From: Meconema thalassinum
Taxonomy: Eukaryota; Arthropoda; Insecta; Orthoptera; Tettigoniidae
Direction: 5' to 3'
Length of the DNA: 64,000 bases
Assembly (NCBI GenBank): GCA_946902985.2
Contig: OX336392.1
Coordinates: forward strand, 17,644,716 to 17,708,715
Shown here: piece after piece, positions 43,080 through 53,911 of the stretch
Position numbering within the stretch: position 1 is the first letter of the stretch
How the letters are laid out: every line of letters begins with the position of its first letter
Notes under the pieces: model-generated
Databases searched by the model: none
Told to the model about the DNA's origin: nothing
Seen by the model: only the letters and a program-made list of their open reading frames with translations
Position numbers and translations under genes: made by a program

Positions 43080-43180
43080 TTTAGTGATGATGATGATGAT
43101 GATGATGATAATTGATAATTAGGTTATTGGCCCCTAATGGTTTAGGTGACAGTGAAAGACAAGAATGCAATGTGACTTAT
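43080..43180 (-). repeat. Repeat family I, copy 3 (inverted)
   Basis: Minus strand: CACCTAAACCATTAGGGGCC, AATAACCTAATTATCAA, then ATC repeats; matches 25440-25535. Confidence 0.65.
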
Positions 43181-43186
43181 AACTAA

Positions 43187-43407
43187 AACTGACTGGCTAG
43201 GTGGCTCAGCGGTAACGTTCTCGCTTGCTGGGCCCAAGGTTGCAGGTTCATATCCTGGCACAGTCAGCTGGCATTTGAGGGTGCGCAAATCTGAGGGAGC
43301 TGTGTCAGTAGATTTACTGGCACGTTAAATATCCCCTTCGGGGCAAAATTCCGGCACCCCGGCGTCTCTAAAAGCCACAGTAGTTAAAAGGGACGTAAAA
43401 CCAATAA

Positions 43408-43455
<48 letters not shown>
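43187..43455 (+). mobile_element. SINE family A, copy 2
   Basis: GACTGGCTAGGTGGCTCAGC, GGTAACGTTCTCGCTTGCTG and GGTTCATATCCTGGCACAGT match 11541-11620. The tail is a long uninterrupted ATT run (about 43410-43456), longer than in copy 1. Confidence 0.88.
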
Positions 43456-43458
<3 letters not shown>

Positions 43459-43459
43459 G

Positions 43460-43850
43460 TAACATAATATCGTATGGCCTCGGGTGCCAGGTGCAAGCTT
43501 ATTATTTGACACCCAGAGGGTAGCTTGCATGTCGAATTTCGTTGTTCCTTGAAGTTCTATGAAAGTCAAGGAGGTTAGATATCTAAGCTCCTTGAACACT
43601 ATAGCGCTTCCTAGTAGAGAAATGAGGAACTTTGTCTTGGCGAAAACTCCAGAGATTAATTTTGCCATTATGAACACGGCCTACTGAATTCAAATGGGTT
43701 CTTTAACATGCCAACATCGTATGACATGCGAGTCGTAATTTTTGCCACCTTTCAAAAACCACTTACCACGGCCAGAAGAGAACCTGCAAGCTTGGGGTTG
43801 GTAGTCCGACACTATAACCACTCACCCACCGCGGCAAGCTCTTATATAAC
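43460..43850 (-). mobile_element. SINE family C, copy 3
   Basis: Head on the minus strand near 43790-43845 (GCCGCGGTGGGTGAGTGGTT, CAACCCCAAGCTTGCAGG). The body aligns with copies 1 and 2. Its tail abuts the ATT tail of SINE A copy 2 head-on (tail to tail). Confidence 0.8.
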
Positions 43851-44107
43851 TAAAACCACACTTACAACTTACACACTAGAAGAAGAAATGGAAAATAAAT
43901 GGAGAATAAGGCAAATAAAGGACAGGAAGAAAATAAATGCCCTCAATCCTCGGAAGAATGTGGATTGAGGGACTTTGAAGGAAGGAGAGCCATGAAAGGC
44001 AGATAGGAAAGAGGAGAGATCCGCCCCAGAGGCAGTGGAAAAGGGGGGGGGGGAACCGGACCCAGCTCAGGAATCCCTCGGGTTTGCCAACTCCCAAACC
44101 CACCAGC

Positions 44108-47100
44108 CGTGAGCCCTTGAGGGTGTAGCACTATCCAGGGTGCACCAGAAGTGGTGGGGCTACACACACCCTGCCCCTTTAAGGGCCTTGAGCAGAAGGC
44201 AGGAGATACTGTGAGCCCATGGGGGTGTAGCACTATCCAGGGTGCACCAGAAGTGGTGGGGCTACACAAACCCTGCCTCCTTAAGGGCCTTGAGCAGAAG
44301 GCAGGAGATACTGTGAGCCCTTGAGCGTGTAGCACTATCCAGGGTGCACCAGAAGTGGTGGGCCTACACACACCCTGCCTCCTTGAGGGCCATGAACGGA
44401 GGGCAGGAGGTACTGTGAGTCCTTGAGGGTGTAGCACTATCCAGGGTGCACCAGAAGTGGTGGGGCTACACACACCCTGCCTCCTTGAGGGCGATGAACA
44501 GAGGGCAGGAGGTACTGTGAGCCCTTGAGGGTGTAGCACTATCCAGGGTGCACCAGAAGTGGTGGGGCTACACACACCCTGCCACCTTGAGGGCCTTGAG
44601 CAGAAGGCAGGAGATACTGTGAGCCCCTGAGGGTGTAGCACTATCCAGGGTGCACCAGAAGTGGTGGGGCTACATACACCCTGCCTCCTTGAGGGCCTTG
44701 AGCAGAAGGCAGGAGATACTGTGAGCCCCTGAGAGTGTAGCACTATCCAGGGTGCACCAGAATTGGTGGGGCTACACACACCCTGCCTCCGTGAGGACCT
44801 TGAACAGAGGGCAGGAGATACAGAGAGCCCTTGAGGGTGTAGCACTATCCAGGGTGCACCAGCAGTGGTTGGGCTACACACACCCTGCCTCCTTGAGGGC
44901 CTTGAGCAGAAGGCAGGAGATACTGTGAGCCCCTGAGGGTGTAGCACTATCCAGGGTGCACCAGGAGTGGTGGGGCTACATACACCCTGCCTCCTTGAGA
45001 GCCTTGAGCAGAAGGCAGGAGATACTGTGAGCCCCTGAGGGTGTAGCACTATCCAGGGTGCACCAGAAGAGGTGGGGCTAAACACACCCTGCCTCCTTGA
45101 GGGCCTTGAGCAGAAGGCAGAAGATACTGTGAGCCCCTGAGGGTGTAGCACTGTCGAGGGTGCACCAGAAGTGGTGGGGCTACACACACACCCTGCCTCC
45201 TTAAGGGCCTTGAGCAGGAGGCAGGAGATACTGTGAGCCCCTGAGGGTGTTGCACTATCCAGGGTGCACCAGAGGTGGTGGGGCTCCATACACCCTGCCT
45301 CCTTGAGGGCCTTGAGCAGAAGGCAGGAGACACTGTGAGCCTTTGAGGGTGTAGCACTATCCAGGGTGCACCCGAAGTGGTGGGGCTACACACACTCTGC
45401 CTCCTTGAGGGCCTTGAACAGAGGGCAGGAAATACTGTGAGCCCTTGAGCTTGTAGCACTATCCGGGGTGCACCAGAAGTGGTGGGGCTACACACACCCT
45501 GCCTCCTTGAGGGCCTGAGCAGGAGACATGAGATACTGTGAGCCCTTGAGGATGTAGCACTATCCAGGGTGCACCAGAAGTGGTGGGGCTACACTCACCC
45601 TGCCTCCTTGAGGGCCTTGAGAAGAAGGCAGGAGATACTGTGAGCCCCTGAGGGTGTAGCACTATCCAGGGGGCACTAGACGTGGTGGGGCTACACACAC
45701 CCTGCCTCCATGAGGGCCTTGAGCAGAAGGCAGGAGATACTGTGAGCCCCTGGGAGTGTAGCACTATCCAGGGTGCACCAGATGTGGTGGGGCTACATAC
45801 ACCCTGCCTCCTTGAGGGCCTTGAGCAGAAGGCAGGAGATACTGTGAGCCCTTGAGGGTGTAGCACTATCCAGGGTGCACCAGAAGTGGTGGGGCAACAC
45901 ACACCCTGCCTCCTTGAGGGCCTTGAGCAGAAGGCAGGAGATACTGTGAGCCCCTGAGGGTGTGGCAATATCCAGGGTGCACCAGAAGTGGTGGGGCTAC
46001 GCACATCCTGCCTCCTTGAGGGCCTTGAGCAGAAGGCAGGAGATACTGTGAGCCCTTGAGGGTGTAGGACTATCCAGGGTGCACCAGAAGTGGTGGGGCT
46101 ACACTCACCCTGCCTCCTTGAGGGCCTTGAGTAGAAGGCAGGAGATACTGTGAGCCCTTGAGGGTGTAGCACTATCCTGGGTGCACCAGAATTGGAGGGG
46201 CTACACACACCCTGCCTCCTTATGTGTTTTGAACAGAAGGTAGGAGATACTGTGAGCTCTTGAGGGTGTAGCAATATCCAGGGTGCACCAGAAGTGGAGG
46301 GGCTACATACACCCTGCCCCCTTAAGGGCCTTGAACAGAGGGCAGGAGATACTGTGAGCCCTTGAGGGTGTAGCACTCTCCAGGGTGCACCAGAAGTGGT
46401 GGGGCTACACACACCCTGCCTCGTTGAGGACCTTGAGCAGAAGGCAGGAGATACTGTGAGCCCTTGAAGGTGTAGCACTATCCAGGGTGCACCAGAAGTG
46501 GTGGGGCTACACTCACCCTGCCTCCTTAAGGGCCTTGAACAGAGGGCAGGAGATACTGTGAGGTTTGAGGGTGTAGCACTATCCAGGGTGCACCAGAAGT
46601 GGTGGGGCTACACACACCCTGCCTCCTTGAGGGCCTTGAGCAGAAGGCAGGAGATACTGTGAGCCCCTGAGGGTGTAGCACTATCCAGGGTGCACCAGAA
46701 GTGGTGGGGCTACATACACCCTGCCTCCTTGAGGGCCTTGAGCAGAAGGCAGGAGATACTGTGAGCCCCTGAGGGTGTAGCACTATCCAGGGTGCACCAG
46801 AATTGGTGGGGATACACACACCCTGCCTCCTTGAGGACCTTGAACAGAGGGCAGGAGATACAGAGAGCCCTTGAGGGTGTAGCACTATCCAGGGTGCACC
46901 AGCAGTGGTTGGGCTACACACACCCTGCCTCCTTGAGGGCCTTGAGCAGAAGGCAGGAGATACTGTGAGTCCCTGAGGGTGTAGCACTATCCAGGGTGCA
47001 CCAGAATTGGTGGGGCTACATACACCCTGCCCCCTTGAGAGCCTTGAGCAGAAGGCAGGAGATACTGTGAGCCCCTGAGGTTGTAGCACTATCCAGGGTG

Positions 47101-50100
47101 CACCAGAAGAGGTGGGGCTACACACACCCTGCCTCCTTAAGGGCCTTGAGCCGGAGGCAGGAGATACTGTGAGCCCCTGAGGGTGTTGCACTATCCAGGG
47201 TGCACCAGAGGTGGTGGGGCTCCATACACCCTGCCTCCTTGAGGGCCTTGAGCAGAAGGCAGGAGACACTGTGAGCCTTTGAGGTTGTAGCACTATCCAG
47301 GGTGCACCAGAAGTGGTGGGGCTACACACACTCTGCCTCCTTGAGGGCCTTGAACAGAGGGCAGGAAATACTGTGAGCCCTTGAGCTTGTAGCACTATCC
47401 AGGGTGCACCAGAAGTGGTGGGGCTACACACACCCTGCCTCCTTGAGGGCCTGAGCAGGAGACATGAGATACTTTGAGCCCTTGAGGATGTAGCACTATC
47501 CAGGGTGCACCAGAAGTGGTGGGGCTACACTCACCCTGCCTCCTTGAGGGCCTTGAGCAGAAGGCAGGAGATACTGTGATCCCCTGAGAGTGTAGCACTA
47601 TCCAGGGTGCACCAGAATTGGTGGGGCTACACACACCCTGCCTCCTTGAGGACCTTGAACAGAGGGCAGGAGATACAGAGAGCCCTTGAGGGTGTAGCAC
47701 TATCCATGGTGCACCAGCAGTGGTTGGGCTACACACACCCTGCCTCCTTGAGGGCCTTGAGCAGAAGGCAGGAGATACTGTGAGCCCCTGAGGGTGTAGC
47801 ACTATCCAGGGTGCACCAGGAGTGGTGGGGCTACATACACCCTGCCTCCTTGAGGGCATTGAGCAGAAGGCAGGAGATACTCTGAGCCCCTGGGAGTGTA
47901 GCACTATCCAGGGTGCACCAGATGTGGTGGGGCTACATACACCCTGCCTCCTTGAGGGCCTTGAGCAGAAGGCAGGAGATACTGTGAGCCCCTGAGGGTT
48001 AGCACTATCCAGGGTGCACCAGAAGTGGTGGGGCAACACACACCCTGCCTCTTTGAGGGCCTTGAACAGAGGGCAGGAAATACTGTGAGCCCTTGAGGGT
48101 GTAGCACTATCCAGGGTGCACCAGAAGTGGTGGGGCTACACACACCCTGCTTTCTTGAGGGCATGAGCAGAAGGCAGGAGATACTGTGAGCCCTTGAGGG
48201 TGTAGCACTATCCAGGGTGCACCAGAAGTGGTGAGGCTACACACACCCAGCCTCCTTGAGGGCCTTGTGCAGAAGGCAGGAGATACTGTGAGCCCTTGAG
48301 GGTGTAGCACTATCCAGGGTGCACCAGACGTAGTGGGGCTACACACACCCTGCCTCTTTGAGGACCTTGAGCAGAAGGCAGGAGATACTGTGAGCCCCCG
48401 AGGGTGTAGCACTATCCAGGGTGCACCAGAAGTGGTGGGGCTACACACACCCTGCCTCCTTGAGGGCCTTGAGCAGAAGGCAGGAGATACTGTGAGCCCC
48501 TGAGGGTGTAGCACTATCCAGGGTGCACCAGATGTGGTGGGGCTACACTCACCCTGCCTCCGTAAGGGCCTTGAACAGAGGGCAGGAGATACTGTGAACC
48601 CTTGAGGGTGTAGCACTATCCAGGGTGCACCAGAAGATGTGGGGCTACACACACCCTGCCTCCTTGAGGGCCTTGACCTGAGGGCAGGAGATACTGTGAG
48701 CCCCTGAGGGTGTAGCCTTATTCAGGATCACCAGAAGTGGTGGGGCTACACACACCCTGCCTCCTTGAGGGCCTTGAACAGAGGGCAGGAGATACTGTGA
48801 GCACTTGGGGGTGTAGCACTATCCAGGGTGCACCAGAATTGGTGGGGCTACACTCACCCTGCCTCCTTGAGGTTCTTGAGCAGAAGGCAGGAAATACTGT
48901 GAGCCCTTGAGGGTGTAGCACCATCCAGGGTAACCAGAAGTGGTGGGGCTACACACACCCTGCCTCCTTAAGGGCCTTGAACAGAGGGCAGGATATACTG
49001 TGAGCCCTTGAGGGTGTAGCACTATCCAGGGTGCACCAGAAGTGGCGGGGCTACACATACCCTGCCTCCTTGAGGGCCTTGAGCAGAAGGCAGGAGATAC
49101 TGTGAGCCCTTGAGGGTGTAGCATTATCCAGGGTGCTCCAGAAGTGGTGGGGCTACACACACCCTGCCTCATTAAGGGTTTTGAACAGAAGGTAGGAGAT
49201 ACTGTGAGCCCTTGAGGGTGTAGCAATATCCAGGGTGCACCAGAAGTGGTGGGGCTACACACACCCTGCCTCCTTAAGAGTTTTGAACAGAAGGCAGGAG
49301 ATACTGTGAGCACCTGAGGGTGTAGCAATATCCATGGTGCACCAGAAGTGGTGGGGCTACATACACCCTGCCCCCTTAAGGGCGTTGAACAGAGGGCAGG
49401 AGATACTGTGAGCCCTTGAGGGTGTAGCACTCTCCAGGGTGCACCAGAAGTGGTGGGGCTACACACACCCTGCCTCCTTAAGGGTTTTGATGAGAAGGTA
49501 GGAGATACTGTGAGCCCTTGATGGTGTAGCACTATCCAGGGTGCACCAGAAGTGGTGGGGCTACACACACCCTGCCTCCTTAAGAGTTTTGAACAGAAGG
49601 CAGGAGATACTGTGAGCCCTTGAGGGTGTAGCACTCTCCAGGGTGCACCAGAAGTGGTGGGGCTACACACACCCTGCCTCCTTAAGGGCCTTGATCAGAA
49701 GGCAGGAGATACTGTGAGCCCTTGAAGGTGTAGCACTATCCAGGGTGCACCAGAAGTGGTGGGCCTACACACACCCTGCCTCCTTGAGGGCCATGAACGG
49801 AGGGCAGGAGGTACTGTGAGTCCTTGAGGGTGTAGCACTATCCAGGGTGCACCAGAAGTGGTGGGGCTACACACACCCTGCCTCCTTGAGGGCGATGAAC
49901 AGAGGGCATGAGGTACTGTGAGCCCTTGAGGGTGTAGCACTATCCAGGGTGCACCAGAAGTGGTGGGGCTACACACACTCTGCCACCTTGAGGGCCTTGA
50001 GCAGAAGGCAGGAGATACTGTGAGCCCCTGAGGGTGTAGCACTATCCAGGGTGCACCAGAAGTGGTGGGGCTACATACACCCTGCCTCCTTGAGGGCCTT

Positions 50101-51033
50101 GAGCAGAAGGCAGGAGATACTGTGAGCCCCTGAGGGTGTAGCAATATCCATGGTGCACCAGAAGTGGAGGGGCTACATACACCCTGCCTCCTTAAGGGCC
50201 TTGAACAGAAGGTAGGAGATACTGTGAGCCCTTGAGGGTGTAGCACTATCCAGGGTGCACCAGAATTGTTGGGGCTACACACTCCCTGGCTCCTTAAGAG
50301 TTTTGTACAGAAGGTAGGAGATACTGTGAGCCCTTGAGGGTGTAGCACTATCCAGGGTGCACCAGAAATGGTGGGGCTACATACACCCTGCCTCCTTATG
50401 GGCCTTGAACAGAGGGCGGGAAATTCTGTGAGCCCTTGAGGGTGTAGCACTATCTAGGGTGCACCAGAAGTGGTGGAGCTACACACCCTGCCTCCTTGAG
50501 GGCCTTGAGCAGAAGGCAGGAGATACTGTGAGCCTTTGAGGGTGTAGCACTATCCAGGGTGCACCAGCAGTTGTGGGGTACACACACCCTGCCTCCTTGA
50601 GGGCCTTGAGCCGAAGGCAGGAGATACTGTGAGCCCTTGAGGGTGTAGCACTATCCAGGGTGCACCAGAAGTGGTGGGGCTACTCTCACCCTGCCTGCTT
50701 AAGGGCCTTGAGCAGAAGGCAGGAGATACTGTGAGCCCTTGAGGGTGTAGCACTATCCAGGGTGCACCAGAAGTGGTGGGGTTACACACACCCTGCCTCC
50801 TTGAAGGCCTCGAGCAGAAGGCAGGAGATATTGTGATCCCCTGAGGATGTAGCACTATCGAGGGTGCACCAGAAGTGGTGGGGCTACACACACCCTGCCT
50901 CCTTGAGGGCCTTGAGCAGAAGGCAGGAGATACTGTGAGCCCCTGAGGGTGTAGCACTATCCAGGGTGCACCAGAGGTGGTGGGGCTACATACACCCTGC
51001 CCCCGTAAGGGCCTTGAGCAGAAGGCAGGAGAT
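44108..51033. repeat. 102-bp tandem array (about 68 copies)
   Basis: Unit: GTGAGCCCCTGAGGGTGTAG, CACTATCCAGGGTGCACCAG, AAGTGGTGGGGCTACACACA, CCCTGCCTCCTTGAGGGCCT, TGAGCAGAAGGCAGGAGATA, CT. Copies are typically a few to ten percent different. Variant blocks recur at distance (catgaacgga at 44391 and 49792; gggctccata at 45281 and 47217), showing multi-unit duplication. Both edges share a piece resembling GGCAGATAGGAAAGAGGAGA, continuing into unique sequence. On the minus strand the unit encodes a 34-residue repeat (GVCSPTTSGAPW ... LHPQGLTVSPAFCSRPSRRQ), open for up to 448 codons, with about ten frame breaks. I treat it as a satellite, not a gene. Confidence 0.95.
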
Positions 51034-51283
51034 AGGAAGAGAACAGAAGAGGTCTGACCCCTCGAAGAATGAGGGATCAGGAAATATGTGACAAGGGCCA
51101 ATGATTTGATTGATTGATTTTATTTTCACGGCTACACTTAGAGCTTAAGAGCTCCTTTACAGTAGCACCCTACATAAAATAAGGTTAGGGCTTATACAAA
51201 TAAAACATTTCACTTACATTCACAATATAAATAATAATAGTCTAACAATAGTAACAAAAAGACAGTAATAATGCAATAATAAT

Positions 51284-51321
<38 letters not shown>

Positions 51322-51454
51322 TAATGGAAAAATTATTTACCAAAGAGAGCATACAGACACAGTATCAGCCCGAAATGCAAATATCATATACTGTACAAGA
51401 AAAGCTATTAAATTAGACAGGTTGTCAGCTATTGTCCTGATGTTATAATTTAAA
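51034..51454. other. Array flank and AAT microsatellite
   Basis: TTGATTGATTGATTTTATTT and a long AAT run (about 51270-51325). No gene seen. Confidence 0.5.
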
Positions 51455-51645
51455 GGCTCCCTAGACCTCGGATACCCTAATATCGTCGGGGTCAGAAAAC
51501 AACAAGAGTTGATTAAGGGAGGTCGATAGGAACGGTGACAGAGAAGAGGCCGGCACAAGAAAGTGGAAGTAATGCTGAACGCAGCTGGGGCCCCGTGGTC
51601 GCCAACCCATGTTCCACTAGTCGTGAGCCCCTGGAGGAGCAACTG
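51455..51645 (-). repeat. Repeat family H, copy 2
   Basis: Reverse-complement match to 24840-25065: ACTAGTGGAACATGGGTTGG ... CAACTCTTGTT ... TATTAGGGTATCCGAGGTCT. Confidence 0.65.
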
Positions 51646-51895
51646 ACCGCCCAGATGAACCAAGGGGCTACCAAACCTGTCTCCTCAAAGACCGTTCAGC
51701 GAACGTTGCTGGGTATGTGCCCTCAGCAGCACGCACCTGGTTCATGCACCCGTGTTGACAGCTGTTCATCGACGACAAAGGTTGGCATTTGCACGCAACT
51801 GGACGTCCAGTGAGTGGCGACAGGTGGTCTTTTTCTGATGACACACGTTTTATGCTTCATTGTACAGATGGCCGTTGCACAGTGGGTCAAAATAG
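51646..51895 (+). pseudogene. Tc1-like transposase fragment
   Basis: Pieces in two frames give VSSKTVQRTLLGM, then APVLTAVHRRQRLAFARNW, EWRQVVF and SDDTRFMLHCTDGR. This is the linker and first catalytic block of Tc1 (DD34E) transposases, where W.DES.F.L...DGR holds the first Asp. A one-base shift follows VVF. The remaining catalytic blocks are missing. It may belong to the same family as 42873-43078, but the fragments do not overlap. Confidence 0.7.
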
Positions 51896-52105
51896 AAATC
51901 TAGGAGGACAAAATTATTTATTTTCATAATTAAAAAATCATAATTTAATACTTCTACAGCATTCTCATACAATTGCCGCTCACTATTCTGGGATATAAAC
52001 GCATCTTAGTGTCAATCTGTCACCACTGTTCGAGCAGTCTGAATTGGAGGGTGAATGTAAGTGGCTGTGGTTTGGTTGTCTTTGTGGTTAGTGTGATGCT
52101 TTAAG

Positions 52106-52558
52106 ATGGAACATGCAGCTGAAGGTATGATCTTTGTAACGTGTTTCAGTTATTAATGGGCGTAATTGTTACGTAATTTTATCTATATTTGCATTATAGA
52201 GTATAATATTTAACTATTATTTTTTAAATTATATTTTCACTTAGATTTTTAGTATGTCGCGTCACTCTGCGTCACTTTCTATTTAATGTTAAAATGTAGT
52301 TAAAGTCTTGTAGTTTACGCCTGTTATAAGATTTTTTGTATCTTTTTGCAACTTACTTAGTTATTTTACGTTTCAGAAGATGCCGCGCAACCAGTTCTCA
52401 CACGTTTACAACTGTTTGAAGCACTGGGTTCGACGATTATGTCAAAAGTGGAACTTTGTGACTTTGTTAAAAGTAAATTACGGGTAGAAATTTGTTCTGA
52501 AGAGATAACTGATTGCTCTATCCAACTCCTAGTTATAGACAATTTCTTGCATGTGTAG
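52106..52558 (+). CDS. Possible two-exon small gene, unrecognised product (66 aa)
   Basis: An ATG at 52106 opens a 19-nt exon (MEHAAE) ending GAAG|GTATGA. A 252-bp AT-rich intron ends ATTTTACGTTTCAG at 52376. The second exon, 52377-52558, continues in phase (DAAQPVLTRLQLFEALGSTI ... VELCDFVKSKLRVEICSEEI) to TAG. Donor, acceptor and phase agree, and the second exon is an open stretch of 60 codons. I recognise no domain. It lies 430 bp upstream of a Mutator-like remnant on the same strand, so it could be an upstream exon of that element or chance. Transcript evidence would decide. Confidence 0.3.
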
Positions 52559-52993
52559 ACGTAGGTCTTAACTGATGTTTATTATGAAGTAAACAAATTA
52601 TATACGTTGCTTTCACGCTAAATCCATGATTAGGGGGGTGCATGAAATGGACTAAAAATGTCAATTTTCAATTTATTTTTTATTTGTTAGTAGAACTCAA
52701 TGACAATAATTTCCCAAAGTTTCAATGATGAAATCGCATCCGAAGTGCCTGAAGAATTATGAAATATGTGGCGCAACATTCCAACCGCGCCCATCTTTTG
52801 AAGCAACTTGTCATGAACAACGATTCCATGGATTACTTTCAAGTAAACTTGCGCGGCATACATCTAGAAGGCTGTGATATATATTCATTGGCTTTATAGA
52901 CCTTCTCTGCTACTCTGTTCCGTATCCTGGAAACAATAACAATCCAGCTGCACGGTTTATAAAGATGCAATTCATTGTTGTTTTTCCTTGTGG
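52559..52993. other. AT-rich spacer upstream of the Mutator-like remnant
   Basis: No open frame of interest. Confidence 0.4.
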
Positions 52994-53735
52994 TACTGGC
53001 GTTCAAAGTTGGAAGATGGAAAGGGCATTGGAGGACATAACAGACTCACAAAGGAGATGATAGACACTCTTCAAGTGTATTATGGCAAGGCAATTAGACA
53101 GAACCTATCCAGTGTAAGTGAAATGAAAAGTGCTGTATGGGCTACATATTTCCACATGGTGTCAACAGATGAACATCCCATTCATCATCTGTGTCACATT
53201 AGCTGTTGTAAATATCTACAGGATCGGAGGGATAACATCCCTTACTTTCACAAGGAGAGGCTTCCAAATTGTAGCCTATCCTGGATGTTGTCAAGCCCAC
53301 ATACAGGTTTCTGGCTGATCCTGACCTTCTCCAAATGTGTGTTCATGGCAAAACCCAGAATCCAAACGGGTCTCTGAATTAACTCAAATGGAACCAATGC
53401 CCTAAAACGACATTTTCATCTGCTACAGTTGTCAGAATTGCTATTTATGATGCAGTCATTGTATTCAATGATGGGAATGTAGGGAGGCTGAAGGTATTAG
53501 AGAAAATGGGCTTCAAGATAGGAGGTTTCACTCAAGACATCTTGAGAAAAATAGATTTACAGCGCCTCTATGCGGCTGAAAAGTCAGTTGGTCACCTGGT
53601 TAAGGAAAGGAGGCAGAAAACAAGAAGCCAAAAGAGAAGCCTTGAAGGGAAAGAGGACCCTGAGTACAGTTCTGGGCCTTTTAAAGAGGTAACAGAAGAA
53701 AAAACGTTATGCCAAACTTTAAATTGCTTTTCCTG
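52994..53735 (+). pseudogene. Mutator-like transposase-domain protein, C-terminal remnant
   Basis: WRSKLEDGKGIGGHNRLTKE, IDTLQVYYGKAIRQN, EMKSAVWATYFHMVSTDEHP, HHLCHISCCKY. After frame changes near 53280-53450, MCVHGKTQNPN, IAIYDAVIVFNDGNVGRLK, VLEKMGFKIGG. This order (KL.DGK..GG..RLT, YYG.AIR.N, W..YFH..STDE.P.H..C, HGKTQNPNES.N, FNDG.......LEK.G) is that of a widespread arthropod family that I remember as annotated with a Mutator-like transposase domain. Interruptions near 53345-53450 and a missing N-terminal half mark it as dead. The family name is from memory; the motif order is seen. Confidence 0.55.
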
Positions 53736-53911
53736 AAAATTATATTTTTCAATGTTTATGTACAGTACCTTTTCCTCAGGATCTGAAAAGGCTAGAATTA
53801 TGAAATTTTGTACTCTTATTTCTATAAACATAATACATGCTGAAAGCAAGGGGAAACTACAGCCGTTTGCTATTCCCGAGAATATGCACCTCTCTATGCA
53901 TAATTACATGT

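Noticed and set aside
43943..51101. A large repetitive protein gene on the minus strand of the 102-bp array
   Set aside because: The open frames follow from a unit length of 34 codons and a stop-free consensus. About ten breaks by indels, no convincing start or end exon, and variant blocks that ignore the frame favour a satellite. Kept only as a finding to test.
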